Source: an uncultured Clostridia bacterium (GTDB lineage: Bacteria; Bacillota; Dehalobacteriia; UBA4068; JAAVYR01). From it: DNA of 22,654 bases. Under the pieces are notes generated by a model. That model saw only the letters and a list, made by a program, of their open reading frames with translations. It made no database searches and was not told the origin of the DNA. Positions 1 through 7,447 of this stretch are shown here, piece after piece (the stretch's first letter is position 1; every line of letters begins with the position of its first letter). The position numbers were made by a program, and so were the translations under genes. The stretch lies in contig CAMNVD010000010.1 of NCBI GenBank assembly GCA_946562005.1, positions 1 to 22,654 on the forward strand. Direction: 5' to 3'.

Positions 1-724
1 CGGCCCCCGTCACTACCACAACTGGCTCCAGAAACTCGTCTGTAATCCCTTTTTCATAAGAAGCCTTGATAGCCGCTAAAGGATTATCCGTCTGGAAGCC
101 CTGGCCATGAACCATAGCGTCATAAGCTTTTTTCGTCCGCTCCCAGCGACAGTCCCTATCCATGGCATAATAACGTCCGCTAATGGTTGCGATTTCGCCA
201 ATGCCCATTTGCCCGCACAGCTGGATTAAATCAGATATAAAGCCATATCCGCTCTCCGGCAAAGTATCCCGGCCGTCAGTAAAGCAATGAAGATAAACAT
301 GAGCAATGCCTTGCGCTTTCGCCTCTTTCAGCAACGCTTTTAAATGGCGAATATGACTGTGAATCCCCCCGTCAGATACTAACCCCATAAGATGGAGCAC
401 CCCGCAATCTTTCCCCTTAGCCAATGCCGCTTGGAGCACTGGATTTTCACCGAAAGCGCCGCTCTCTATCTTTTGGTCGATGGCAGTAATATCCTGATAC
501 ACCACTCGACCTGCACCAATATTTAAGTGTCCCACCTCTGAATTGCCCATTTGTCCCGCAGGCAGTCCTACGGCAAGCTCCGAAGCAGAAAGGACAGTAT
601 GAGGATAATCCTGCCAGAGCTTCTGAAAATAAGGCAGATGAGCCCGACTCAAGGCGTCGCCGGCTTTCCCGGTAGGCATCCCCCAGCCATCTAATATCAT
701 CAATAATAAAGGGCTTTTCACCAT
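1..724 (-). CDS. gpmI: 2,3-bisphosphoglycerate-independent phosphoglycerate mutase, N-terminal 241 codons (3' end beyond window)
   Basis: This enzyme interconverts 3- and 2-phosphoglycerate in glycolysis, using two manganese ions and a phosphoserine intermediate. Translating the minus strand from the ATG at 722-724 gives an open frame to the window edge. It begins MVKSPLLLMILDGWG, where Asp12 is the usual first metal ligand. It continues with the catalytic-serine motif GQMGNSEVGHLNIGAGR (Ser62), then TDGRDT and the substrate-loop motif SGRYYAMDRD. These are diagnostic of the alkaline-phosphatase-type mutase, not the cofactor-dependent GpmA. About half of a normal 510-residue protein is present. 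AGAGGG precedes the ATG at a usable distance. The gene follows tpiA after a 267-bp gap holding repeat sequence, so it is probably the distal gene of the glycolytic operon. Identification is secure. Confidence 0.96.
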   Translation of the reverse strand, partial: MVKSPLLLMILDGWGMPTGKAGDALSRAHLPYFQKLWQDYPHTVLSASELAVGLPAGQMGNSEVGHLNIGAGRVVYQDITAIDQKIESGAFGENPVLQAALAKGKDCGVLHLMGLVSDGGIHSHIRHLKALLKEAKAQGIAHVYLHCFTDGRDTLPESGYGFISDLIQLCGQMGIGEIATISGRYYAMDRDCRWERTKKAYDAMVHGQGFQTDNPLAAIKASYEKGITDEFLEPVVVVTGA

Positions 725-813
725 AGATATCCCTCTTTAAAATTTTTTTCTGATAATCCTATTTTATGGAAATTCCGCTTGTCCCGGGAATCCCTGGATT
801 ATTTAAACCATCT

Positions 814-880
814 TGTCATCCTGAACCAATGTGAAGGATTTAAAAAAGATTCTTCGTCGCATTCACTCCTCAGGATGACA
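814..880. repeat. Dispersed palindromic repeat, copy A1 (tpiA/gpmI gap)
   Basis: The ends are exact inverted repeats, TGTCATCCTGA at 814-824 and TCAGGATGACA at 870-880. Inside the right half is the family core, GAAGAATC on the minus strand. The same core occurs at 911-940, 14529-14686 and 18462-18527. No reading frame is present. In RNA this would fold into a long stem-loop between tpiA and gpmI. Confidence 0.75.
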
Positions 881-909
881 TAGAGAGGTGCTCTGTCTGT
901 ACTTCGTAT

Positions 910-970
910 TGTCATTCTGAGCGTTAGCGAAGAATCTTTTAACTCCTTCAGCTACGCCTAGGGTAACGAC
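910..970. repeat. Dispersed palindromic repeat, copy A2 (tpiA/gpmI gap)
   Basis: A second copy lies 30 bp after A1. It starts TGTCATTCTGAGCGTTAGCG and runs into GAAGAATCT. The right half, CTTCAGCTACGCCTAGG followed by GTAACGAC, is an imperfect inverted copy of the left half, with GTC/GAC ends and matching CG-TAGC blocks. The left half is nearly identical to the right end of the copy between yfcE and uvrB. The remaining bases of the 725-991 gap show no gene and no convincing terminator. Confidence 0.65.
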
Positions 971-991
971 TAGGCAAGCAATAAAGGATAC

Positions 992-1750
992 TTATTTATT
1001 TGAATAATTTACAATATCCGCAAAGGAGACCGCTTCCAGACTTGCCCCGCCTACTAGCGCACCATCAATATCCAGCTGAGACATTAGCTCCTGGATATTT
1101 CCTGGCTTCACACTACCGCCGTAAAGAATACGGATTTTCTCTGCTACAGCATCAGAGAATAATTTGCCCAATTCCTTACGCAGGAAACCAATAACTTCCT
1201 GAGCATCTGCCGCTGTAGCTGTTTTCCCGGTACCGATAGCCCAGACCGGCTCATAAGCAATAACAATATTCTCTGCCTGCCCAGCAGGAATCCCTGCAAC
1301 ACTGCCCGCCAACTGTTCTGCTAACACAGAAAGGGCAATACCCTGTTCCCGCTGTTCTAAGGATTCTCCCACACAAATCACCGGAATAATACCACCGGCA
1401 AGGGCAGCACAGGCCCGACGTGCTACCGTATCATCAGTATCGCCGAAATATTGCCGCCGTTCCGAGTGCCCGCACAAGGCATAAGCACAGCCGGCATCTT
1501 TTAACATCCCCACAGAAAGCTCTCCGGTATAGGCCCCTTCTGCCGCCCAGTGGACATTTTGCGCACCATATTTCACCAGCTCCTGTCCTGCAAGAGCCTC
1601 TGCTACCGCCGGAATAGCAATGGCCGGTGGGAACACCACCACATCCACATCTTTATTTTTCATCAGAGGTAATGATTCATTAATAAAAGCCTTTGCCTCC
1701 TTGGCCGTTTTATACATTTTCCAGTTTCCGGCTATGATTGGTTTACGCAT
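992..1750 (-). CDS. tpiA: Triose-phosphate isomerase
   Basis: This cytosolic TIM-barrel enzyme interconverts dihydroxyacetone phosphate and glyceraldehyde-3-phosphate. The 252-residue length is normal for the family. The N-terminal AGNWKMYKT contains the substrate-binding Asn9 and catalytic Lys11. The electrophilic His95 is in CGHSERRQYFGD. The catalytic base Glu167 is in AYEPVWAIGTGKTA, which also carries the flexible loop 6. LYGGSVKPGN near residue 210 is the phosphate-binding loop. The ATG has GGGAG about 10 nt upstream. It starts 23 bp after the pgk stop codon, so co-transcription with pgk is almost certain. Nothing in the protein is unusual. Confidence 0.97.
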   Translation of the reverse strand: MRKPIIAGNWKMYKTAKEAKAFINESLPLMKNKDVDVVVFPPAIAIPAVAEALAGQELVKYGAQNVHWAAEGAYTGELSVGMLKDAGCAYALCGHSERRQYFGDTDDTVARRACAALAGGIIPVICVGESLEQREQGIALSVLAEQLAGSVAGIPAGQAENIVIAYEPVWAIGTGKTATAADAQEVIGFLRKELGKLFSDAVAEKIRILYGGSVKPGNIQELMSQLDIDGALVGGASLEAVSFADIVNYSNK

Positions 1751-1773
1751 AGCTGCAACGCTCCCTTATGATT

Positions 1774-2961
1774 CTATTTTTCTTCCAAGCCTACTACCCC
1801 AGGAAGTGCCGCACCCTCCAGCATTTTGAGGGATGCGCCGCCACCGGTAGAAGCATGGCTCACTTTATCAATTAACCCCATCTGGGTAATAGCCGCCACA
1901 GAATCCCCGCCGCCAATGATACTGAGGCAATCACTGTCACACACGGCTTGGGCTACCCCACGGGTACCCGCCGCAAACGGTTCCATTTCAAAGACCCCCA
2001 TAGGCCCGTTCCAGATGACTGTTTTTGCGGCAGCGATTTTTTCGCCATAAACGGCCACCGTCTCTGGACCAATGTCTAATACCATCCAATCAGCCGGCAC
2101 CTTGTCACAGCTTACCACTGCTTTGTCACTGTCCACAGCAAACCGTTCTGCTGCCACCACATCTACAGGCAACAAAATTTTTTCTGCGCCCGGCTGGGTT
2201 AGGAGTTCTCGGGTCCAGTCCAGCATGGCTTCTTCCACTAAAGACTTCTGCATATCATAGCCCTTTGCTGCTAAGAAGGTATTGGCCATGCCGCCGCCGA
2301 TAAGAAGATAATCTACTTTGCCTAAAAGATTTTTAATGACGCCGATTTTATCAGAGACTTTAGAACCGCCAACAATAGCAATAAATGGTTTTTCTGGTTG
2401 TTCTAAGGCCCGAGCCAAAGTATTGACTTCCTTTTCTAAAAGGAACCCGCATACGGAAGGCAGATATTTGGTCACACCGGAAATAGAAGCATGGGCCCGG
2501 TGCACCGTGCCAAAAGCATCGTTTACATAGATATCTGCAAGAGCGGCAAGTTCTTTAGCGAAGCTATCGTCATTGGCTTCTTCCTCCGGATAAAAGCGAA
2601 TGTTCTCCAGCATAGCAACCTCACCGCCAGACATCTTTTGGACAGCGCTTCTCACTTCTTCCCCAATACAAGCAGGGATAAAGCACACATCCTTTTGCAA
2701 GATTTCACCTAAACGGTCTGCTACTGGCTTTAAGCTCATGCTGTCCACAAATTTGCCTTTTGGTCTGCCCAAGTGAGATACCAGCACCACTTTAACGCCA
2801 TTTTCCAATAAATGCGTAATGGTAGGGATAGCGCCCTGGATGCGGCTATCATTGGTAATGCAGCCATTTTCATCTAAAGGCACATTAAAGTCCACCCGCA
2901 TCAGAATGGTTTTGCCTGCTACATCAATATCCCGTACACTTTTCTTTTCCATTTGATTCAT
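1774..2961 (-). CDS. pgk: Phosphoglycerate kinase
   Basis: This kinase transfers phosphate from 1,3-bisphosphoglycerate to ADP, the first ATP-yielding step of glycolysis. The 395 residues match the usual monomeric bacterial enzyme. The N-domain carries RVDFNVPLD (residues 22-30) and VSHLGRPKG (61-69), which bind the phosphoglycerate. GGSKVSDKIGV marks the nucleotide domain, and GGGDSVAAI plus SHASTGGGASL are the C-terminal ATP-binding loops. The start is uncertain by three codons. GGGGAGG lies only 3 nt before the ATG at 2961 and 12 nt before the next in-frame ATG at 2952; both are acceptable. The gene lies between gap and tpiA. A terminator-like hairpin separates it from gap, which may lower its expression relative to gap. 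Confidence 0.97.
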   Translation of the reverse strand: MNQMEKKSVRDIDVAGKTILMRVDFNVPLDENGCITNDSRIQGAIPTITHLLENGVKVVLVSHLGRPKGKFVDSMSLKPVADRLGEILQKDVCFIPACIGEEVRSAVQKMSGGEVAMLENIRFYPEEEANDDSFAKELAALADIYVNDAFGTVHRAHASISGVTKYLPSVCGFLLEKEVNTLARALEQPEKPFIAIVGGSKVSDKIGVIKNLLGKVDYLLIGGGMANTFLAAKGYDMQKSLVEEAMLDWTRELLTQPGAEKILLPVDVVAAERFAVDSDKAVVSCDKVPADWMVLDIGPETVAVYGEKIAAAKTVIWNGPMGVFEMEPFAAGTRGVAQAVCDSDCLSIIGGGDSVAAITQMGLIDKVSHASTGGGASLKMLEGAALPGVVGLEEK

Positions 2962-2984
2962 CTACCTCCCCGTCCCAGAAACAC

Positions 2985-3024
2985 AAAAAGGAAGCAAACA
3001 CCGATGATTTGTTGTTTGCTCCCC
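2985..3024 (-). terminator. Hairpin with T-run between gap and pgk (probable partial terminator)
   Basis: On the minus strand GGAGCAAACA (plus 3013-3022) pairs with TGTTTGCTTCC (plus 2990-3000), with one bulged base, around a 12-nt loop. TTTTTG follows at once (plus 2984-2989). This is the layout of a Rho-independent terminator, but it sits inside an otherwise continuous glycolytic gene set. I therefore read it as a leaky terminator or an RNA-processing hairpin. Confidence 0.7.
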
Positions 3025-3041
3025 TATGTTACATTTAAATA

Positions 3042-4046
3042 TTACAGTCTTTGCCCCACGAATAACAGCAGGTCTACCAAACGGTTACAATAACCCCATT
3101 CATTATCATACCAAGAAACCACTTTTACCATGTTATCACCGATAACCATAGTAGAAAGTCCGTCTACGCTGGAGGAATTGCTGTTGCCGTTATAGTCGAT
3201 AGAAACAAGCGGTTCTTCAGAGAAGCCTAAGATACCCTTTAGTTCTCCTTCTGCGGCCGCCTTCAAAGCGCCATTTACCTGTTCTACAGTAACAGGTACC
3301 GCCATTTCAGCAGTTAAGTCTACCACAGACACATTAGGAGTCGGCACCCGCATGGAGAAACCATTTAATTTCCCCTTCAGCTCAGGAAGTACCAACGCTA
3401 CAGCCTTTGCAGCCCCAGTAGTAGTAGGAATGATAGAACAAGCCGCAGACCGGGCCCGTCTGGGGTCCTTGTGATATTTATCTAAAATCTGCTGGTCGTT
3501 GGTATAAGAGTGAACGGTGGTCATCAAGCCCTTCACAATGCCAAATTTCTCATGTAATACTTTTGCCACAGGAGCCAAGCAGTTGGTGGTGCAAGAAGCA
3601 TTCGAGATAATATTGTGGTTGGCTGCGTCATATTTATCTTGGTTTACCCCCATGACGATGGTAATGTCTTCATTTTTCCCGGGAGCAGTAAGGATGACCT
3701 TTTTAGCGCCGCCTGCCAAATGTCCGCAAGCTTTGGTACCGTCATTAAAGCGGCCGGTCGCTTCGATAACCACATCCACACCAAAATCTTTCCAAGGAAT
3801 ACCGGCAGGGTCACCGATGGCAGTAATCATAATCTTTTGGCCATCTATCACGATATAGTCATCCCCGGCAGAAATTTCTTTATTGTAAATGCCGTGGGTA
3901 GAATCATATTTTAACAAATGGGCTACCTGTTTAGCATCGGTGAAATCATTGATGGCAACGATTTCTACTTCCGGCTGGTCAAAAGCCGCTCTAAAAAAAG
4001 TCCGACCGATTCTGCCGAATCCATTGATACCGATTTTCACTGACAT
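3042..4046 (-). CDS. gap: NAD-dependent glyceraldehyde-3-phosphate dehydrogenase, glycolytic type
   Basis: This enzyme oxidises glyceraldehyde-3-phosphate to 1,3-bisphosphoglycerate with NAD+. The protein is 334 residues, the normal size. NGFGRIGR at 8-15 is the Rossmann glycine loop, and Asp34 in AINDFTD is the residue that selects NAD over NADP in GapA-type enzymes. The catalytic Cys152 is in SNASCTTNCLAP, with partner His179 in TVHSYTNDQ. SWYDNEWGY near the C-terminus is the family signature. The start has an excellent ribosome site, AAGGAGGG, 7 nt before the ATG. It is the first gene of the gap-pgk-tpiA-gpmI series. It follows whiA after 118 bp, where a weak promoter can be proposed. No CggR-like repressor gene lies in front of it. 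Confidence 0.97.
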   Translation of the reverse strand: MSVKIGINGFGRIGRTFFRAAFDQPEVEIVAINDFTDAKQVAHLLKYDSTHGIYNKEISAGDDYIVIDGQKIMITAIGDPAGIPWKDFGVDVVIEATGRFNDGTKACGHLAGGAKKVILTAPGKNEDITIVMGVNQDKYDAANHNIISNASCTTNCLAPVAKVLHEKFGIVKGLMTTVHSYTNDQQILDKYHKDPRRARSAACSIIPTTTGAAKAVALVLPELKGKLNGFSMRVPTPNVSVVDLTAEMAVPVTVEQVNGALKAAAEGELKGILGFSEEPLVSIDYNGNSNSSSVDGLSTMVIGDNMVKVVSWYDNEWGYCNRLVDLLLFVGQRL

Positions 4047-4097
4047 AGGGAAACCCTCCTTCTATCTCTTCCTGGTTTTTATTAAAAAATAAATAGT

Positions 4098-4126
4098 TGT
4101 ATATTCACTTCTACATATTCCTACAA
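4098..4126 (-). promoter_or_regulatory. Candidate promoter for gap (weak)
   Basis: In the whiA-gap gap the minus strand has TTGTAG (4121-4126), a 17-nt spacer and TATACA (4098-4103), about 50 nt before the gap start. Each hexamer matches the sigma-A consensus only partly (3/6 and 4/6). A weak hairpin, CCTTGC/GCAGG, lies just upstream and may end whiA transcription. This is a proposal only. Confidence 0.3.
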
Positions 4127-4164
4127 AATCCTGCTCACTGCAAGGGAAAAATCACGAAAAGAAA

Positions 4165-5115
4165 TCAGTTTTTTCCGCGTAAGTCATCAGCGATTTCCGT
4201 AAGCTTGCGGATGCGATGATTGACGCCGGATTTTCCCAGAGGCGGCGACATCATATCCCCCAGCTCCTTATAAGAACTCTCGGGAAATTCCAGACGAATG
4301 CGGGCGATCTCCCTAAGAGAAAGAGGCAACTTTTCAATGCCGATTTTCTCATCAATGAGGCGAATATCCTCTGCCTGTCGCATAGAAGCATTAATCAGCT
4401 TATTTAAGTTTGCCGTTTCACAGTTGACCAGACGATTTACCCGATTGCGCATATCCTTCATTACCCGGGTGTTTTCAAACTCCAGCAAACTATGATGGGC
4501 CTCGATGACATTTAAAAATTCGACAATTTGGTCGCTTTCTTTGAGATAGACGATATAGCTGTTTTTCCGCTCCATAGTTTTAGCAGCAATATCATATTGA
4601 CCTAACAGCTCTACGATTAAATGACAATGGCGCTCGTCTGCCGTGGTAATCTCCAAGTGATAATTGCCTTCGGGGTTATTGATAGAGCCGCCCCCTAAAA
4701 ACACACCCCTCAGATAGCTCCTAGCGCAGCAACTGCCCGTAATCACCTGATTCAGGTCCGCTTCCTCCATGCCGGCACCCCAAATATCATCGCTAAAGAG
4801 GCCTAACAGCTTTAATAAATTTTCAATGCCCTCTTGACTGGGCACCCGAACAATGAAAATCTGGTTTTTCCGCAGTTTCCTTTTTTTATACATGAGGATT
4901 TCTGCCTTGAGGCCAAAGACCTCCCGCACAGTAGTAAACATCTTTCGAGCGGCAGCAGCATTTTCCGTCTCCATGGAAATAGAGATTTTCCCTTTGCCGC
5001 CAATGCTGATATTGCCCCCCATCCGCAAGAAGCCTACTAGTTCCGCCTTGCGGCAGCACTCTTTTTCCGTCTTTAAATGGGCTAATTCATTTTTCACCGT
5101 TACAGAAAAGGACAC
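4165..5115 (-). CDS. whiA: WhiA-family sporulation/cell-division DNA-binding regulator
   Basis: WhiA proteins combine a LAGLIDADG-type fold that has lost nuclease activity with a C-terminal helix-turn-helix. They bind DNA and influence cell division and, in actinobacteria, sporulation. This 316-residue protein begins SFSVTVKNELAHL with the characteristic ECCRKAEL segment. It has YLRGVFLGGGSINNPEG in the homing-nuclease-like region. It ends with the WhiA HTH at about residues 262-312 (LSLREIARIRLEFPESSYKE to IRKLTEIADDL). The start codon is GTG (5113-5115). AGGTGGTGGAAAGG lies upstream and overlaps the yvcK stop, with only 14 bp between the two genes, so translation is probably coupled. The rapZ-yvcK-whiA order is the same as in B. 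subtilis (yvcJ-yvcK-yvcL). No sporulation role can be inferred from this window. Confidence 0.94.
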   Translation of the reverse strand: MSFSVTVKNELAHLKTEKECCRKAELVGFLRMGGNISIGGKGKISISMETENAAAARKMFTTVREVFGLKAEILMYKKRKLRKNQIFIVRVPSQEGIENLLKLLGLFSDDIWGAGMEEADLNQVITGSCCARSYLRGVFLGGGSINNPEGNYHLEITTADERHCHLIVELLGQYDIAAKTMERKNSYIVYLKESDQIVEFLNVIEAHHSLLEFENTRVMKDMRNRVNRLVNCETANLNKLINASMRQAEDIRLIDEKIGIEKLPLSLREIARIRLEFPESSYKELGDMMSPPLGKSGVNHRIRKLTEIADDLRGKN

Positions 5116-5129
5116 AGCCTTTCCACCAC

Positions 5130-6494
5130 CTATCTCTGGTTATCCATCTTTCTTTGCTTTTGCAAAAAACTTGCTACATGGCTTTCTTTACCAATCGTCT
5201 CATAAAAAGAATTTTTCTGTTCCAGGCTGATTTCAGCGCCAAAGACCTGCTGCAAGGTTTCCGGGTTATGTAAAAACAAATTATCCGCATAAAGAAAATT
5301 TGCCTCTATCACTTCAATATCTTCTGCTGATAACCGTTCTCCCGGCAGCACCAAACGGCAGCGGTTTGCCTCGCACCATGCCTCCTGCTCTACCGACAAA
5401 TCTCCTTGGTGAATCAAGATTTTATCAATGTGCAAATGGGGCACGTGCTTACGGATAGCCTGCAAATGGTCATATGCGGTAAAGGAATCCGTTTCCCCCT
5501 GCTGGGTCAGAATATTGCAAACATAATATACTTTCGCCTGGGAGCGGTTCATAGCTTCTACCACGCCAGGCACCAACAGATTAGTAATCAAGCTGGTATA
5601 GAGACTACCGGGACCGATAATAATCATATCCGCTTTTTCGATAGCGGCGATAACACTATCCAAAGGACGACAATTAGCAGGCTCTAAGCTGAGCGTCTTA
5701 ATAACGCCGGCATCCGCCACCAAGTTGCTTTCTCCCGTAACCACCCGTCCGTCCGTCATTTCAGCTTTTAATACTACATTATCCAGAGAAATCGGCAATA
5801 CCTGCCCCTTAATAGCCAGGAGACTACTTAAATCCTGGATAGCGCGGCCAAAGTCCCCAGCATAGTTCTGGGTAAGGGCTGCCATCAATAAGTTTCCCAG
5901 GTTATGGCCTTCTAAACCGACACCGGCCTGAAACCGACAGTTCAGCATATTGGCCACCACTTCTTCAGTATCCGCAAGGGCCACTAAGCAGTTGCGAATA
6001 TCTCCCGGCGGCAAAATACCCAAATCCTGCCTGAGCCGCCCAGAGCTACCGCCATCATCGGTTACCGCTACCACAGCCGTAATGTCTAAAGGCAGATTTT
6101 TCATAGACCGCAACATATTGGCCTGCCCATTACCGCCTCCCAGTACCACTACATTTTCCGGCTGCCAGAGATTCTGATGGAAGATTTCCTCTGCTCGTTC
6201 CATGCTATCGTCTAAGATTAACAGCACCACCCGCTGCCACAAACGATAGGCGCTGATGAGAAGCAGAACACCTCCTATCGCCAATAGCGGTACGACAATA
6301 GAAAGACGAGTAGACCAAGGCAAAAAAGAGATATCCGGAGAAAATCGCCGCAAAAAAGAACAAACAATGCCTCTACCATAAATGGCAGAACAACCGTCAA
6401 AAAGCAGCACCAGTCCCACAAAGGCAATAACAATCCACCGTTTGAAATGTTTCCCCGGCTTTAGCCAATCAATAATTTTATTCAAAACCTTCAC
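5130..6494 (-). CDS. yvcK: YvcK/CofD-like gluconeogenesis factor with N-terminal membrane anchor
   Basis: YvcK proteins are needed for growth on gluconeogenic substrates and for envelope homeostasis in Bacillota, and bind UDP-sugars. The cytosolic CofD-like domain starts near residue 114 with NVVVLGGGNGQANMLRSMK. VAVTDDGGSSGRLR (143-156) and PPGDIRNCLVALAD follow. Two hydrophobic segments precede it, at about residues 20-39 and 64-84, with a short loop between them. B. subtilis YvcK lacks these, so the protein should be membrane-anchored. The frame is open to an ATG at 6524, 47 bp inside rapZ. I prefer the GTG at 6494 because it gives MKVLNKIIDWLKPGKHFKRW, a start resembling anchored homologues as I remember them, and a 17-bp overlap. 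Ribosome sites are weak for both starts. Confidence 0.9.
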   Translation of the reverse strand: MKVLNKIIDWLKPGKHFKRWIVIAFVGLVLLFDGCSAIYGRGIVCSFLRRFSPDISFLPWSTRLSIVVPLLAIGGVLLLISAYRLWQRVVLLILDDSMERAEEIFHQNLWQPENVVVLGGGNGQANMLRSMKNLPLDITAVVAVTDDGGSSGRLRQDLGILPPGDIRNCLVALADTEEVVANMLNCRFQAGVGLEGHNLGNLLMAALTQNYAGDFGRAIQDLSSLLAIKGQVLPISLDNVVLKAEMTDGRVVTGESNLVADAGVIKTLSLEPANCRPLDSVIAAIEKADMIIIGPGSLYTSLITNLLVPGVVEAMNRSQAKVYYVCNILTQQGETDSFTAYDHLQAIRKHVPHLHIDKILIHQGDLSVEQEAWCEANRCRLVLPGERLSAEDIEVIEANFLYADNLFLHNPETLQQVFGAEISLEQKNSFYETIGKESHVASFLQKQRKMDNQR

Positions 6495-7383
6495 CTGCCC
6501 GATAGCAATAAGGATGGTCGGCATAGACGCTGTATCCTGCCCCTTGTAATTTTTCTGCCAATCCTTCCACGATAGCCACAGAACGATGCTGTCCGCCGGT
6601 GCAGCCTACCCCGATATGAAGATACCGTTTTCCTTCTTTTTCATAAGAAGGCATAATGGAATCGATAAGCTTCACACATTGGTGAATAAACACCCTTGCC
6701 GCCTCCATATTCAGCACATAATCCCTTACTGGCTTATCCAGACCGCATAAAGGTTTTAATTCCGCTACATAAAAGGGATTAGGCAAAAACCGTGCGTCAA
6801 AAATCATATCTGCATCAATAGGCAGACCATATTTATAGCCAAAAGACGTGATAAGGATTTCCATCTTCTCCTGCTGGCCAAACATACGGCTGACCTGGGC
6901 ATAGAGGGCTTTCCCTGTGGTATTGCTAGTGTCGATAATATAATGGGCCATACCACGAAGCTCCTGGAGCCGCTGCCGTTCCTGGGCAATGGCGTCTGTA
7001 AGAGAGTCACCCTGACTCAAGGGATGACGACGGCGGGTTTCTTTGAAACGGCGTACCAATACATGGTCTGCCGCATCTAAAAAGATAATCTCAAAATCAA
7101 TCTGAGCCCTATGCATTTCCCGGAACGCCTCAAATAAATCTGGAAAAAACAAACCGCCTCGCACGTCTGCCACAATGGCCGTCTCTGTAATGGAACCGTG
7201 GGTCTGCCGCACCGTCTCGATAAAATTCATAAACAGCTTAGGCGGCAGATTATCCACGCAATAATACCCTAAATCCTCCAGCACGTGGATAATTTGGGTT
7301 TTACCGGCACCGCTCATACCGGTGATAATTTTTAATTTCAGATTTTCTTCACGACTGCCGCCAGCCTCGGTTTTTGCATCCAT
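6478..7383 (-). CDS. rapZ: RapZ/YvcJ family nucleotide-binding RNase adapter
   Basis: RapZ-type proteins are P-loop nucleotide-binding proteins. In E. coli RapZ delivers the sRNA GlmZ to RNase E and senses glucosamine-6-phosphate. In Bacillota (YvcJ) the role is less clear and is linked to competence and envelope state. The 301-residue protein has a Walker A motif GMSGAGKT at 22-29, followed by EDLGYYCVDNLPP. It has IVADVRGG and the FLDAADHVLVRRFKETRRRH segment. GVGCTGGQHRS (258-268) is the signature of the C-terminal domain, the one that binds RNA in E. coli. The ATG has AAAGGA 7 nt upstream. The gene overlaps yvcK and is followed by whiA. No partner sRNA is visible here. Confidence 0.95.
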   Translation of the reverse strand: MDAKTEAGGSREENLKLKIITGMSGAGKTQIIHVLEDLGYYCVDNLPPKLFMNFIETVRQTHGSITETAIVADVRGGLFFPDLFEAFREMHRAQIDFEIIFLDAADHVLVRRFKETRRRHPLSQGDSLTDAIAQERQRLQELRGMAHYIIDTSNTTGKALYAQVSRMFGQQEKMEILITSFGYKYGLPIDADMIFDARFLPNPFYVAELKPLCGLDKPVRDYVLNMEAARVFIHQCVKLIDSIMPSYEKEGKRYLHIGVGCTGGQHRSVAIVEGLAEKLQGAGYSVYADHPYCYRAGEGFE

Positions 7384-7435
7384 TTTGTGTTTCCTTTCTT
7401 AAAAAAACTACTGCCACTATAATCTATTATATTTT

Positions 7436-7444
7436 AGTATACCA
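7436..7444 (-). promoter_or_regulatory. Candidate extended -10 promoter for rapZ-yvcK-whiA
   Basis: The minus strand reads TGGTATACT just after the uvrC stop, which matches an extended -10 element (TGnTATAAT) except for one base. It lies about 55 nt before the rapZ start. No good -35 hexamer is visible 16-18 nt upstream. A second TATAAT-like hexamer lies about 10 nt further downstream. Moderate to low support. Confidence 0.35.
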
Positions 7445-7447
7445 GGT

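Noticed and set aside
725..991. CRISPR array or small RNA gene in the tpiA/gpmI gap
   Set aside because: Repeats are inverted and unevenly spaced, with no direct-repeat/spacer pattern and no separate promoter-terminator pair.
3517..3858. 113-aa plus-strand ORF opposite gap
   Set aside because: Antisense to the conserved catalytic region of GAPDH; shadow frame.
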